DNA of 64,000 nucleotides from the NCBI GenBank assembly GCA_937927915.1, contig CALGKB010000004.1:310001-374000 (forward strand), in the 5' to 3' direction. This document shows, piece by piece, positions 1-11,264 of this stretch (positions are counted from its first letter, which is position 1; each line of letters starts with the position of its first letter). The notes under the pieces were generated by a model. The model did not search any database, was not told the DNA's origin, and worked only from the letters and a program-made list of their open reading frames with translations. Both the position numbers and the translations under genes were made by a program. Origin of the DNA: an uncultured Pseudanabaenaceae cyanobacterium (lineage in GTDB: Bacteria > Cyanobacteriota > Cyanobacteriia > Pseudanabaenales > Pseudanabaenaceae).

Positions 1-98
1 GCGTTGACAAATTCTGGCGTAAACCGCACCCGACTGATGTCCACATAGAAATCCAACTGCGGATGGTAGTAGAGCCACTCTTTATATCTTTGCCACAT
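1..98 (-). CDS. N-terminal fragment of an unrecognised protein (cut by window edge)
   Basis: Reading leftward from an ATG at 96-98, an open frame of 32 codons runs off the left edge of the window. It is rich in aromatic residues (it begins [15 protein letters not shown] and continues with DISRVRF). A purine-rich GGGAGAAAAGG lies just upstream of the ATG, consistent with a ribosome-binding site. I do not recognise the family from this fragment. The gene is divergent from lrtA, with about 196 nt between the two starts. Confidence 0.55.
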   Translation of the reverse strand, partial: MWQRYKEWLYYHPQLDFYVDISRVRFTPEFVN

Positions 99-294
99 GG
101 ATTTACCTTTTCTCCCTTGGCTTTAGCTTACCATTCCCTGTTGCCTTGCCCAATATTACCTAACGTTAACCTTTTGTTAAGATGTTCTTAGCATTTCTGC
201 TGTGACTAGCTAAGGGTGATAGTGTGAAAGAAGAACCGATCGTGATCAAATTACTGTAAACATACCTAGATCGGTGATTTCAGGAGGTAAACAT

Positions 295-870
295 ATGAAA
301 TTAGTGATTCAGGGCAAAAATATCGACATTACTGATGCCATTCGCGACTATGTGCGCCAAAAGATCGATCGGGCGGTCAGTCACTATCAAGCCCTTACCC
401 ATGAAGTGGATGTCAGTTTGTCGGTAGCGCGTAACCCCCGCATCAGTGCCAGTCAAGCGGCAGAGGTGACGGTATATGCCAACGGCACAGTGATTCGTGC
501 AGAAGAAAAGAGCGACAACCTCTATGCCAGTATCGATCTGGTGGCGGATAAGATTGCCCGCAAGCTGCGCAAGTTCAAGGAAAAGAAGAGCAGCAAGACT
601 CCTGAAAAAACCTCGATCGCGGTGGAACAGCTGCAGGTCCCGCCTCCTGCCACTAACGGCAAGGCACCTGTGTTACCGCCCCCCGTCATTCGCAACAAGT
701 TTTTTGCCATGCCCCCCATGTCCGTTGAGGAGGCCCTGGAACAATTGGAGTTGGTAGACCATGACTTCTATGTTTTCCGCAACAAGGAGACGGGGGAGAT
801 CAACGTCATCTACGAACGGAATCACGGTGGCTATGGTCTGATCCAACCCCGCCAAGTCACTACAGGCTGA
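295..870 (+). CDS. lrtA: Light-repressed protein A, long ribosome hibernation factor (LrtA/HPF)
   Basis: This 191-residue protein belongs to the long form of the ribosome hibernation-promoting factors, which dimerise 70S ribosomes into inactive 100S particles in darkness or starvation. Residues 1 to about 100 form the RaiA/HPF domain (start [13 protein letters not shown]). A basic, Pro-rich linker follows, and the last 60 residues form the dimerisation domain ([11 protein letters not shown], then [20 protein letters not shown]). I chose the ATG at 295 because AGGAGG sits 7 nt upstream; an in-frame upstream start at 274 has no such site. Known lrtA genes have long light-responsive leaders, and about 196 nt precedes this one. 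The stop codon lies inside the end of convergent purA, an 11-nt overlap. Confidence 0.93.
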   Translation: MKLVIQGKNIDITDAIRDYVRQKIDRAVSHYQALTHEVDVSLSVARNPRISASQAAEVTVYANGTVIRAEEKSDNLYASIDLVADKIARKLRKFKEKKSSKTPEKTSIAVEQLQVPPPATNGKAPVLPPPVIRNKFFAMPPMSVEEALEQLELVDHDFYVFRNKETGEINVIYERNHGGYGLIQPRQVTTG

Positions 871-2173
871 GCAGTCCCCGCTTGGGTCCGTGAATGGGGT
901 CTTCAATGATGATCGTCTGACCACGGTTAGCCCCTAGGGAGACAATGGCAATAGGGATTTCCATTAGGTCTGCCAAAAACTTGAGGTAGTCCCGCGCCTC
1001 CCTGGGGAGTTCACTGAGGGAACGGCAGTGTTGGGTTGGAGTGCGCCAGCCAGGCAGGGTTTCATAGATGGGTTTCGCCTTGGCAAAGGCACGGCTGTTG
1101 CTGGGGAAGTCTCTCACTACCTTGCCCTCAATTTCGTAGGCAATGCAGACCTTGATCTCCGGTAATTCATCCAGGACATCTAACTTGGTGATTGCTAAAC
1201 AGTCCAAGCCATTGATGCGCACGGCATAGCGTCCAATGACGCCGTCAAACCAACCGCAGCGCCGCTTCCGCCCCGTCGTTGTGCCGTATTCTGCCCCCCG
1301 CTGGCAGAGATATTCGCCAATGTGGTCATGCAGTTCTGTGGGGAAGGGTCCCTCGCCGACGCGAGTCACGTAGGCCTTAGCCACGCCAATAATGCGATCG
1401 ATGGTTGTCGGTCCTACCCCCGCCCCAATACAGGCGCCCCCGGCAATGGGGTTAGAGGAGGTGACGTAGGGATAAGTGCCGTGGTCAAGGTCCAGGAGAG
1501 TCCCCTGTGCCCCTTCAAACAGAATGTTGCGCCGCTTTCTAATTGCTTCGCTGATTTTGAGGGAGGCATCCACCACATGGGGACGTAACCGCTCCCCGTA
1601 CTCCAGGTACTGTGCCACGATCGCTTCTGGATCAAGGGGGGGTAAACCATACAGGCGCTGCAGGACTAAGTTTTTGTGCTCCACTGCCCAGCGAATTTGC
1701 TCTGCCCCCGCTTCCCGATCGAGTAAATCCAAGACCCGTACCCCAATGCGTTCTGACTTGTCAGCATAGGTAGGTCCAATCCCTCTGCCTGTGGTGCCGA
1801 TGCGGTGCTTTGCCCGCTGTTGCTCCGCCGCCTGGTCAATCAAACGGTGATAGGGCATAGTTACATGGGCAGTCTCCGCCACATAGAGCCGATCGGTAGA
1901 GATGCCTAGCTCCTGTAAACGCTCGATTTCCGCCAGGAGGGTCTGGGGATCAACCACTGTCCCACCCGCAATGATACAGTCCTTGTTAGGATAGAGAATA
2001 CCAGAGGGAATCAGATGCAACTTGAAGACCTGATCGTTGACTACCACCGTGTGCCCCGCATTGATGCCGCCCTGATAGCGTACAATCACATCCGCCGAGC
2101 GACTCAATAAATCTGTGATTTTACCTTTCCCTTCGTCCCCCCACTGGGTACCGATTACAATTACGTTTGCCAA
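860..2173 (-). CDS. purA: Adenylosuccinate synthetase
   Basis: PurA joins IMP and aspartate using GTP, the first committed step towards AMP. The 437-residue length is normal for the family. The N-terminal GTP-binding loop ([11 protein letters not shown], residues about 8-18) is intact, as are TGRGIGPTY and [12 protein letters not shown]. The start codon is TTG (2171-2173): the conserved N-terminus [15 protein letters not shown] leaves no room for another start, and AGGTAAGAG lies 3-7 nt upstream. The 3' end overlaps lrtA by 11 nt tail to tail, so neither gene has a private terminator there. Confidence 0.97.
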   Translation of the reverse strand: MANVIVIGTQWGDEGKGKITDLLSRSADVIVRYQGGINAGHTVVVNDQVFKLHLIPSGILYPNKDCIIAGGTVVDPQTLLAEIERLQELGISTDRLYVAETAHVTMPYHRLIDQAAEQQRAKHRIGTTGRGIGPTYADKSERIGVRVLDLLDREAGAEQIRWAVEHKNLVLQRLYGLPPLDPEAIVAQYLEYGERLRPHVVDASLKISEAIRKRRNILFEGAQGTLLDLDHGTYPYVTSSNPIAGGACIGAGVGPTTIDRIIGVAKAYVTRVGEGPFPTELHDHIGEYLCQRGAEYGTTTGRKRRCGWFDGVIGRYAVRINGLDCLAITKLDVLDELPEIKVCIAYEIEGKVVRDFPSNSRAFAKAKPIYETLPGWRTPTQHCRSLSELPREARDYLKFLADLMEIPIAIVSLGANRGQTIIIEDPIHGPKRGLLSL

Positions 2174-2202
2174 GGCTCTTACCTAAGTCCACAAGCTCTT
2201 AA

Positions 2203-2230
2203 TTTTTATTGCCCTGCGCTTTCTTGTCAA
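2203..2230 (-). promoter_or_regulatory. Candidate purA promoter
   Basis: On the minus strand a perfect TTGACA (-35, 2230 to 2225) is followed after 16 bp by TAAAAA (2208 to 2203), a weak -10. The predicted transcript would begin roughly 20-25 nt before the TTG start of purA. The call rests on spacing and the -35 match only. Confidence 0.4.
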
Positions 2231-2404
2231 GTATTTTATTCACATTGCTTCATATTTTCCTAGGTCTTTATTGAAGGCTTGCCTTAAGTTTTGTGAACAT
2301 AACAACCAGCAGAAAGTAGCACAATTCTGGTAAGGAGGTTCTTAAATAAAAATTAAATATGTTTGGGCAATTGGGGGGGTTAGGTGTTACGATTTTTAAT
2401 TTAA

Positions 2405-4329
<1,925 letters not shown>

Positions 4330-4363
4330 GGCTGGGCAACATTCTGTCTAGGGCTAAATATAA

Positions 4364-4392
4364 ATTATAGGCGGCAAAAGTAAGACAGAAAT
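4364..4392 (-). promoter_or_regulatory. Candidate promoter of the response regulator gene
   Basis: On the minus strand a perfect TATAAT (4369 to 4364) lies 35 nt upstream of the ATG. The sequence 17 bp further upstream (ATTTCT) is a poor -35, so an activator would be expected. A run of nine G (4459-4467) lies further upstream in the same spacer. Confidence 0.4.
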
Positions 4393-4513
4393 AATAAGGA
4401 GAAGAATCTTAAGCAATTCTTTACTAAGATGTAATACAAAAGTCATAAAACCAGGGAAGGGGGGGGGTTACCTGTATTGCAATTGCTTGATGATTTTATG
4501 TCTCTTTTCTGCC

Positions 4514-4542
4514 AAAAAAAGAGAGACCGATCGATCTCTCTT
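4514..4542 (-). terminator. Rho-independent terminator of the futA operon
   Basis: An 8-bp perfect stem (4519-4526 pairing with 4535-4542, AAGAGAGA against TCTCTCTT) encloses an 8-nt loop that contains CGATCG. Reading leftward, the stem is followed directly by a run of seven T (4520-4514). It begins about 30 nt beyond the futA stop. This is one of only two convincing intrinsic terminators I found in the window. Confidence 0.85.
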
Positions 4543-4570
4543 CCGTAACTTAGACCTATGGATAGATTTT

Positions 4571-5608
4571 CTAGCGCCAGCCTGCTCTGTCCATGATGCG
4601 TACTGCTTCCGGGTTTAAGCGCGCATACTCCGCCGCATTCAACCTGTCTTCCTTGAAGGCACCAAAGCCCCGCACCACAGCATCGATCGCTGTCCCTGAT
4701 ACCACAGGATATTCATTGTTGGCACGGGCAAGGGAATCCTGAGCCTCACGGCTGGTGAGGTATTCTATAAATTTGATCGCACCTTCCAGGTTGGGCGCAT
4801 TTCTGGCTACCCCAGCACCGCTGATGTTGACATGGGTACCCCGATCGCGCTGGTTGGGGAAAAAGACAGCTACCTGTTCTGCCACCTGGCGGTCTTCTGG
4901 TTTGTTGGATTTGATTAGGCGGGCAACATAGTAATGGTTGACGAAAGTTAAGTCTGCCACTCCCGCTGCTACATCCCGAATTTGTGCCGTGTCATTGCCC
5001 TGGGGCGGACGGGCAAAATTAGCAACAATTCCCCTTGCCCACTCTTCTGCCCTGTCTCTGCCGACGGCGGCAATAATGGAACCCATCAAAGATTGATTGT
5101 AAACATGGTTAGAAGTGCGGGAAATCAGGCGACCCCGCCATTTGGGATTAGCCAGGTCTTCGTAGGTCGAGAGTTCCGCAGGGCTGACTTTGTTCTTGTT
5201 GTAAACAATCACCCGCGCCCGCTTGGTCAAACCAAACCAGTGCCCCTGGGGGTCACGCAAATAAGAGGGAATCGCCCGCTCTAGGACACTAGATTGCACA
5301 GGGCGGAGAATACCCTCCTGTTGCGCCCGATAGAGGTTGCCGGCATCCACTGTGATAATCACATCCGCTGGGCTGTTTGCCCCCTCTGCCTTAATCCGCG
5401 CAATCAATTCCTCTGCCTTTGCCTCTACTAGGTTGATGCGCAGTCCCGTCCGCTGCCGAAAATTTTCATAGAGAATGTTGTCTGTGTCATAGTGCCGCGC
5501 CGAATAGAGGTTGACTACGCCAGTTTGTGCCTCCGATCGGCTGAGGTAATTAGCTGCTCCCGCACTGATGCCAAAAATTATTGCCCTTCTAGTCCATTTC
5601 TGACCCAC
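4571..5608 (-). CDS. futA: Periplasmic ferric iron-binding protein of an ABC transporter (FutA-like)
   Basis: This 345-residue protein is a family 1 extracellular solute-binding protein. It captures Fe(III) and passes it to a FutB/FutC-type importer. The N-terminus carries a twin-arginine export signal (TRRAIIFG, hydrophobic stretch, cleavage near SEAQT), as known for cyanobacterial FutA proteins. The mature part begins VVNLYSARHYDTD, and the tyrosine pair in NHYYVARL matches the iron-ligand tyrosines of the family. The start is GTG with GGAGG 7 nt upstream. Its first 20 nt overlap the preceding small gene. No permease or ATPase gene is adjacent, as is common for futA in cyanobacteria. Confidence 0.9.
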   Translation of the reverse strand: MGQKWTRRAIIFGISAGAANYLSRSEAQTGVVNLYSARHYDTDNILYENFRQRTGLRINLVEAKAEELIARIKAEGANSPADVIITVDAGNLYRAQQEGILRPVQSSVLERAIPSYLRDPQGHWFGLTKRARVIVYNKNKVSPAELSTYEDLANPKWRGRLISRTSNHVYNQSLMGSIIAAVGRDRAEEWARGIVANFARPPQGNDTAQIRDVAAGVADLTFVNHYYVARLIKSNKPEDRQVAEQVAVFFPNQRDRGTHVNISGAGVARNAPNLEGAIKFIEYLTSREAQDSLARANNEYPVVSGTAIDAVVRGFGAFKEDRLNAAEYARLNPEAVRIMDRAGWR

Positions 5609-5810
5609 TTTGCAACCTCCAACAGTGTGTTAAAAATTTAATTTTTCTTGCTCTGCTTGCTAGAGCTGCCTTGGCTACGCACCAAATCTGAATGGCTGTC
5701 GCCACATCCCCTGCCCCATTTTCCCAGTTAATACCCAACTCCCTTAGACGATAGGCAATCTCCCACACCTGTACCCGATCGGGTTCAATCGACTCTTGCA
5801 AAAAATTCAT
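5589..5810 (-). CDS. Small conserved-looking protein upstream of futA
   Basis: This 73-residue protein (MNFLQESIEPDRV, then WEIAYRLRELGINWENGAGD) reads like a compact helical protein of the type conserved in cyanobacteria, but I assign no function. The ATG lies inside the last codons of the preceding 82-residue gene (26-nt overlap, different frame), and its own end overlaps futA by 20 nt. This suggests translational coupling across three genes. The C-terminal 20 residues are basic and Cys/Trp-containing and may be poorly conserved, since they are partly constrained by the futA ribosome-binding site and start. Confidence 0.6.
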   Translation of the reverse strand: MNFLQESIEPDRVQVWEIAYRLRELGINWENGAGDVATAIQIWCVAKAALASRARKIKFLTHCWRLQSGSEMD

Positions 5811-6033
5811 AGCTGTTTCCCTTTGTACGACGGAAATAAGCCCTTTCCCCTGGCTGCAACTGCGAAATTACATCATCTGGGCTTGTCCAAATACCCAGGA
5901 GTTGCCCCTCTGCCTTGCGAAAGAGAGCATAGAGCCTTTCCCCCCTCGGCGTGGCAAAAAACTGCAGAGAAACTAGCTCTAAAATAATAACTTCTCCCCC
6001 TTGGGCAGGTGGGACAGTAACGATCGCTTCCAT
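5785..6033 (-). CDS. Small hypothetical protein
   Basis: This 82-residue soluble protein (MEAIVTVPPAQGGEVI, then RLYALFRKAEGQLLGIW, ending YEFFARVD) looks like a small beta-rich domain. I do not recognise the family. It begins 75 nt after the end of dnaG on the same strand and overlaps the next gene by 26 nt, so it probably belongs to a dnaG-82aa-73aa-futA transcription unit or starts a futA sub-operon. Confidence 0.65.
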   Translation of the reverse strand: MEAIVTVPPAQGGEVIILELVSLQFFATPRGERLYALFRKAEGQLLGIWTSPDDVISQLQPGERAYFRRTKGNSYEFFARVD

Positions 6034-6108
6034 GACTATTGCTACATATTTGCATTACCTCCAGTAGCATAGCCTACTGCGAATAATTTGTAAATAGGGG
6101 AGGGTGAT

Positions 6109-8013
6109 TTATGGGGACTCCTGGTGCAGGACTTGACTAGAAGTGGCGAGCTGTTGTTGGAGGGCAGCGATTTTCTGCTTTTGCTCCTGCAGTTTGTGTT
6201 GGTAGTAGCGCGCCAGGTCAGGGTTTTCCCTCACGTTGGTCTTTTCCCAGAGGTTGCGCCAGTGGTGGTAGGCTTTCTCTGCCATGATTAACTGGATGCG
6301 GGTGACCGCTGCCCTAATCACCAGTTCCGGACGCAGGAGAGCTATCTTGCTGCTTTCCGTGAGCCAGAGAAGGGAGTCCAGGTAGGGCATGAGATCGCTG
6401 TGGCTGGCGCAGGCAGCCTGCACTTGCTCTACGAGTTGTCCGGGGTAGGTGTCCTGGAGGTCACGTCCCTCTAGGAGGTGGAGGATAATTTGCCACAGTT
6501 GGCGGTGGTGGGAGAGGCTAAATTCAATGTCATGCTCTAGGAGGGCGGCATAGACCTGGGGGCGATAGTCAGGGAAATGGAGAAAGATTTGCAGGAGTTG
6601 CAGTTCCGCTAGTTCCAGGGTGGAGGTGGGGGTGGGGGTGGGAGGGGGATTGTGCCAGCGGGCATGGCGGAGTTGGCGGCGGAGGTGCTGTTCTAGTTCC
6701 AGGGCGCGGTGGGCATTCCCCAGGGCTAGGCGGTAGGCGCAGACATGGAGGTAGTGATTGCGGATGGGGGCATCGGGGAGCTGTTGCAAAATCTGGAGGA
6801 GCGCCTGGTTAGCTTGCAGGAAGTGGTCGGCAAGTTGCAAATTTTTCCCCGCCAGGGAGAGGTCGATCAACCAGTCTAAAAAGAGGGGACTGCTATCCAG
6901 GGCTGTTTGGTAGGCGCTGGGGGGATGGGTTTGCAAAAAGGCGTCGGCATCCTTTCCCCCTGGTAATGTGAGGACACGGAGTTGGATTGCCCCCCGGTAG
7001 ACGAGGTCGCGAAAATTGTCAATTGCCCGAGCTGCTGCCTTGATTCCCGCCCCATCGCTGTCGAAGTTACAGTAAATGCGTTTGGAGGGGGTATAGCGGG
7101 CTAGCTGGAGGATTTGTTCCCGCGTGAGGGCAGTGCCAAGACTGGCAACGGTCTGGGGAAAACCCGCCAGATGTAGCCTTATGGCATCAAAGTAGCCCTC
7201 TACTACGATCGCTTGGTCTTTTGCCTGGATGGCTTGCTTGGCGCGGTGGAGTAAAAACAGGGTGCTGCCTTTGTGAAACAGTTCTGTGTCGGGGGAGTTG
7301 AGGTATTTGGGCTGTTCTTCCCCCAAGGCTCTACCGCCAAAGGCAATCACATTCCCCCTACTGTCGGCAATGGGTATCATCAGGCGATGGCGAAAGCGAT
7401 CGTAGTATCCCCGCCCCTCCGATCGGGGCACAATTAAGCCTGCCTGTTCCGCTAGGGCGGGAGGGAGACCCCGTTGTTTGACTAGATAGCCGTAGAGGGC
7501 ATCCCATCCCTGGGGGGCATAGCCGAGCTGAAATTCCTTGATTGCTTCCAGGGAGAGACGGCGGTGGTCGGTGAGATAGGCAAGGGCAGGAGCACCCTGG
7601 GGGGTGAAGAGGGCGTGGTGATAAAAATTGGCTGCCAGGGCTAGGACTTCCTGTAGTTGTTGTCGCCAGTCCAGTTGTTGTTGATAGGTATGGGCGGCGG
7701 CGGCATCGATCGAGTGCAGGGGGACACCATAGCGCTGTGCCAGGTCCAGGACGACTTCGCTGAAGGAGCGCTGTCCGATTTCCATTAAAAATTTGATGGC
7801 ATTGCCCCTCGCTCCGCAACTAAAACAGTGGTAGACTTTCTTGACAGGGTCAACACTGAGGGCAGTGGGATTGCTCCCCTTGTGGAAGGGACAGGCACCG
7901 CGGTAGGTTCTGCCGCTTTGACGCAACGGTACATACTCTGCCACAATTTCCACCAAGTCTAGTCGTTGGTTGATCTGGGCAATCATGTCGGGGTGGGGCT
8001 TAGGGGCAGACAC
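6109..8013 (-). CDS. dnaG: DNA primase
   Basis: DnaG makes the RNA primers for replication. The 634 residues show the N-terminal CHC2 zinc finger (C41, H44, C63, C66 in CPFHKG and HCFSCGARG). The catalytic core with TOPRIM motifs follows (VVEGYFDAI around 270 and CNFDSDGAG around 315), then a C-terminal helical helicase-binding region from about 430. The start is GTG at 8011-8013, giving MSAPKPHPDMIAQ. An internal ATG nine codons later is possible; neither has a clear Shine-Dalgarno sequence. The gene is divergent from the Hsp70-like gene, with a 173-nt spacer. Confidence 0.95.
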   Translation of the reverse strand: MSAPKPHPDMIAQINQRLDLVEIVAEYVPLRQSGRTYRGACPFHKGSNPTALSVDPVKKVYHCFSCGARGNAIKFLMEIGQRSFSEVVLDLAQRYGVPLHSIDAAAAHTYQQQLDWRQQLQEVLALAANFYHHALFTPQGAPALAYLTDHRRLSLEAIKEFQLGYAPQGWDALYGYLVKQRGLPPALAEQAGLIVPRSEGRGYYDRFRHRLMIPIADSRGNVIAFGGRALGEEQPKYLNSPDTELFHKGSTLFLLHRAKQAIQAKDQAIVVEGYFDAIRLHLAGFPQTVASLGTALTREQILQLARYTPSKRIYCNFDSDGAGIKAAARAIDNFRDLVYRGAIQLRVLTLPGGKDADAFLQTHPPSAYQTALDSSPLFLDWLIDLSLAGKNLQLADHFLQANQALLQILQQLPDAPIRNHYLHVCAYRLALGNAHRALELEQHLRRQLRHARWHNPPPTPTPTSTLELAELQLLQIFLHFPDYRPQVYAALLEHDIEFSLSHHRQLWQIILHLLEGRDLQDTYPGQLVEQVQAACASHSDLMPYLDSLLWLTESSKIALLRPELVIRAAVTRIQLIMAEKAYHHWRNLWEKTNVRENPDLARYYQHKLQEQKQKIAALQQQLATSSQVLHQESP

Positions 8014-8186
8014 GATCGGTGAGAGGGAACACTGCCATTTTTATTATCCACTGCCCAAAAGTGCTTGGCAAAATCAGGAAAAATCAGTTATGACAGCTAA
8101 AAGTCGTTACTTTTTTCTCTCCCTTACCAGCCCTGGATTTTAGTGCTAAACTCCCACTGAAATTATTAGGTTAACCCCTAATTCCT

Positions 8187-10337
8187 ATGGCGGACAATCT
8201 GATCGAAACGATCGATGCCCTCTTGAGTCAGCCTTTGTGTAGTACCGATCAGGCAGTGGCAGAGGAAGTAGAGAAATGGCAACGGGAATTAGCCCAACTG
8301 CGCCAGCGCTTAAATACAGTGCCAGAGGGGTTGGAGCGGCGTTTGCTGGAGGAGAGTTGCCGCCAAGTAATTGCCCAAATTCAGAGTCGTCTAGCAGCTG
8401 CCAATAGCAATCTCTTCCCCATCGCCCCCCAGGTGGAATACGCTACTTTTGAGTTAGCCAAAACTCTCAGTGCCCTGACGGTGGCGCACACTTTCAGTCT
8501 AATTAAAGAACATCTGCAAGAACTGCTTTCCCCCCTGGGGACAAAGGAAATTCCTTCTTACCAAGATGAGAAAGTTCTGCATTGGATTGACCAGCAACTG
8601 GCAAACCTGGAGGCAGAAAGCAGCAGTATCCAGACGCTAGATGAGTTGGAGGATTTGTTAACGGAGGTGTTGCCGCCTGCTACCAGCGCATTGGAAGTAC
8701 CAGAGGATTGGGAGAGCCAACTTGCTTTTCAAACCCCTGCCCCCCCTGCCATCACCACTATTGATGTGGAAACGATCGAGGACAAGCTAAACGATTTTGC
8801 CGATCGCCTAGAGATTTCCTTCAAGATTCCGGGCACCAAGGGGAAGGTTGCCAGCCCCACTCTGCCCAGTTTATCCCTGGAAGATATCAATGATTCCTGG
8901 TTTTTAGGCATTGACCTTGGTGATACAGCCATCCGCCTTAGTTTGAGCAATTTAACAACCAATCGTGTCTATGACCTGGGTAGCCTGCCAGGAGAGCTGC
9001 GGGTTGAAGATATGACCGTCCGTCGTTACAAATCAGTTTTGCAAGTAGGTTTACCCTATTTTAGCCAGGGGCAATGGCGACCCCTATTGCAATGGACAGA
9101 GGGACAAGCTCTCCCTTTAGTGGCGCTTTTGAGTGGCATAAGGGGGATTTTACAGGAGGGGCGCTACCGCCTGGGACATCCCGACCTCAAGAACTTGTCT
9201 TTGTTATTGCAGCATCTCAGTGGTGTGGTGTTTGGCTATCCCCCCCAGTGGGACGATGCCTACATTTTCAATCTGCGGGAGATCATTCTCAGCTGTGGCT
9301 TTTGTCAGCGCCCGGAACAGGTGATTGCCGTACCCCAAACTATTGCCCCTCTGTTGGAGCGGTTACAACGAGGAGAAACCGTGCGGGAGGTTACCCTATT
9401 TATCGACGGGGGGGCAAATACGACGGAATTTCTCTTAGTGAAACCAGTGGTGGGGCAACCCCTCAGCCATGAGCAGTTGTTTTATCAAAGTGTTGACCAG
9501 GGGGGAGTACATCTCTCCCTCAACTTGGTGCGGGACTTGCTACTGCCCCAAATGCCAGGGGGTGTACTGCCCCAGGCGCCTGTCTATCATCCCCAGGTGC
9601 AGGCGATGTTGGACCTAGCAGACCGTGCTAAACACCACCTCGATGGGGAAGAGATTTGGCTGGAGGAGTGGCGGGGCTATAAACTCTCCCTGGGGCGCAG
9701 CGCCTATGTCCACCGTATCTGTCAGCCCTATGTGCAGTTGCTCAATCGCCATGTGAATACTCTGCTAATCCGCGCAGGTCTCTTTGCCGACAATGTCAAG
9801 GCAGTGTTTTGTGGCGGTGGGACAATGACTAGCAGGGTGCTGCAGGAGTGGGTAAGGCAAAAATTTCCCCAGGCAACGGTGGCGACCTTTTCCCCTAGTG
9901 CTAATGGTCTGGCGGTAGCACCCCGCTACTATGCTCTGTTGGACTTGACGCAGCAACAGTATTCCGACTTTTTTCTCCTCCACGAAATCTGTCAACTGGA
10001 TTGGAGTCAACCCATGCACCCTGCCACTATCCTGCAACAGCTACAACAGCGGGGGATCAATGTCCATGCCTGCGTCAATCGGGTAATCAGCATTTTACAA
10101 AACAACTTACCTAAAGGGGTTATTCCCCAAGACCCTCTGGTAGTCCCCGACAGTAGCATCGAGGTATTTTTACAGGGAGGGGGGCTATTCGATCGTCTTG
10201 CCAACGGTTTCTATCAGATTGTGCCCTCCCAACTAAGCTGGCTAGACAGCTATTTGTCCCAACTGTGTAACAATTTACAGCAATCAATTCGGGAACCGAT
10301 GGTGTTTTCCCCTCTGGTTTCCCAGGGGAGGGGGTGA
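8187..10337 (+). CDS. Hsp70/actin-like ATPase with an N-terminal helical extension
   Basis: This 716-residue protein starts with about 230 mostly helical, charged residues. An actin/Hsp70-fold ATPase follows: phosphate-1 loop FLGIDLGDTAIRLS (about 238-251), phosphate-2 loop FIDGGANTTEF (about 403-413) and adenosine loop FCGGGTMTSRV (about 538-548). The last 120 residues do not look like the beta-sandwich substrate-binding domain of DnaK, so it is not a canonical chaperone. The gene 51 nt downstream encodes a J-domain protein, the usual type of Hsp70 partner, which makes a working pair plausible. The biological role is unknown to me. Confidence 0.8.
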   Translation: MADNLIETIDALLSQPLCSTDQAVAEEVEKWQRELAQLRQRLNTVPEGLERRLLEESCRQVIAQIQSRLAAANSNLFPIAPQVEYATFELAKTLSALTVAHTFSLIKEHLQELLSPLGTKEIPSYQDEKVLHWIDQQLANLEAESSSIQTLDELEDLLTEVLPPATSALEVPEDWESQLAFQTPAPPAITTIDVETIEDKLNDFADRLEISFKIPGTKGKVASPTLPSLSLEDINDSWFLGIDLGDTAIRLSLSNLTTNRVYDLGSLPGELRVEDMTVRRYKSVLQVGLPYFSQGQWRPLLQWTEGQALPLVALLSGIRGILQEGRYRLGHPDLKNLSLLLQHLSGVVFGYPPQWDDAYIFNLREIILSCGFCQRPEQVIAVPQTIAPLLERLQRGETVREVTLFIDGGANTTEFLLVKPVVGQPLSHEQLFYQSVDQGGVHLSLNLVRDLLLPQMPGGVLPQAPVYHPQVQAMLDLADRAKHHLDGEEIWLEEWRGYKLSLGRSAYVHRICQPYVQLLNRHVNTLLIRAGLFADNVKAVFCGGGTMTSRVLQEWVRQKFPQATVATFSPSANGLAVAPRYYALLDLTQQQYSDFFLLHEICQLDWSQPMHPATILQQLQQRGINVHACVNRVISILQNNLPKGVIPQDPLVVPDSSIEVFLQGGGLFDRLANGFYQIVPSQLSWLDSYLSQLCNNLQQSIREPMVFSPLVSQGRG

Positions 10338-10388
10338 TCAGTTTCTTCAGTCTCTGGTGTATCATTAACCCAAGGGATTGGAGGGGCG

Positions 10389-11264
10389 ATGGTAGTGCAA
10401 GTGCCACAGCAGTTGAAAATTAGCAGGGGGCTGGGGAAATACCAGGTAGTAGACCACTATGCCATTCTCGGTGCCCCCCTCACGGCGGAGCCAGAGGAAA
10501 TTAGAAGTCGGTTTCTGACCATAGCCAAGACCCTACACCCGGACACTTTCCAAGGCAACGACCAGGAACGACTCCTGGCAACAATGCTCTTTGCTCGCTT
10601 AATCAGTCCCGCCTATCAGTTGCTGACAAACGATCGCGCAAGGGGGGAATATTTAGCTACCCTCAAGTTAGTTGTGCAAAACATCAAGAAGAAACAGGAA
10701 CAGGTAGAAATCAGCAGTCCTGCGGCACAGAAATTGCAGAAGGAATTTCATCCTACGTTTTATCCTGGGGTGGTAGACAATCTGGCAGCTGATCTCTACC
10801 AAGATGTGAACAAGGCATTGAACACCGTCGCTGACCTCAGTGAAGTGAATTTAGTTTATCTCCTTGCCCAGGAAACGATCGTTATTCCCAAAAAGGCAGA
10901 CCCCCTGCCCAGCGCTCCTCCTTCTTCTACTGCCAGTGCTCTCCCTGACTATGACAGTAAAATTCGCCGCGAGCTACAAATGGCGGAGTTATTCATTGGC
11001 AAAAAGCAGTGGACCGATGCCCTCAAGGAGTTAAAAGCAGCGGAAAAGAAGACGACGGAAAGCCCTACTCTCCACTATTTATTTGGGGTTGTGTATATGC
11101 AGCAGGGGTCGTTAGTTATGGCGCGAGCATCTCTGCAAAAGGCACTGAAGATGGACCCCAACCACCAGGAGGCGAAAAAGACGCTGACAGAGGTGGAGAA
11201 AAAGATGTCTGCCCCCAAACAGGAAGAGAAGAAGGGTTGGTTTAGCTTTGGTAAAAAGAAATAG
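10389..11264 (+). CDS. J-domain protein with C-terminal TPR-like repeats
   Basis: The protein has 291 residues. Residues 22-90 form a J-domain (YAILGAPLTAEPEEIRSRF) with the essential HPD triad at 50-52 (LHPDT), so it should be able to stimulate an Hsp70-type ATPase. A middle linker contains a Pro/Ser stretch (about 176-188). From about 197 two or three TPR-like helix pairs follow (WTDALKELKAAEKK, LHYLFGVVYMQQGSL), and the C-terminus is very Lys-rich. It lies directly downstream of the Hsp70-like ATPase and overlaps folK by 17 nt, so the group 8187-12501 is probably one operon. Confidence 0.85.
   Translation: MVVQVPQQLKISRGLGKYQVVDHYAILGAPLTAEPEEIRSRFLTIAKTLHPDTFQGNDQERLLATMLFARLISPAYQLLTNDRARGEYLATLKLVVQNIKKKQEQVEISSPAAQKLQKEFHPTFYPGVVDNLAADLYQDVNKALNTVADLSEVNLVYLLAQETIVIPKKADPLPSAPPSSTASALPDYDSKIRRELQMAELFIGKKQWTDALKELKAAEKKTTESPTLHYLFGVVYMQQGSLVMARASLQKALKMDPNHQEAKKTLTEVEKKMSAPKQEEKKGWFSFGKKK

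Noticed and set aside
4459-4467. Run of nine G upstream of the response regulator gene, possible phase-variation tract
   Set aside because: It lies about 130 nt from the start in a spacer, outside the -10/-35 interval, and G-runs of 6-8 are common throughout this sequence.
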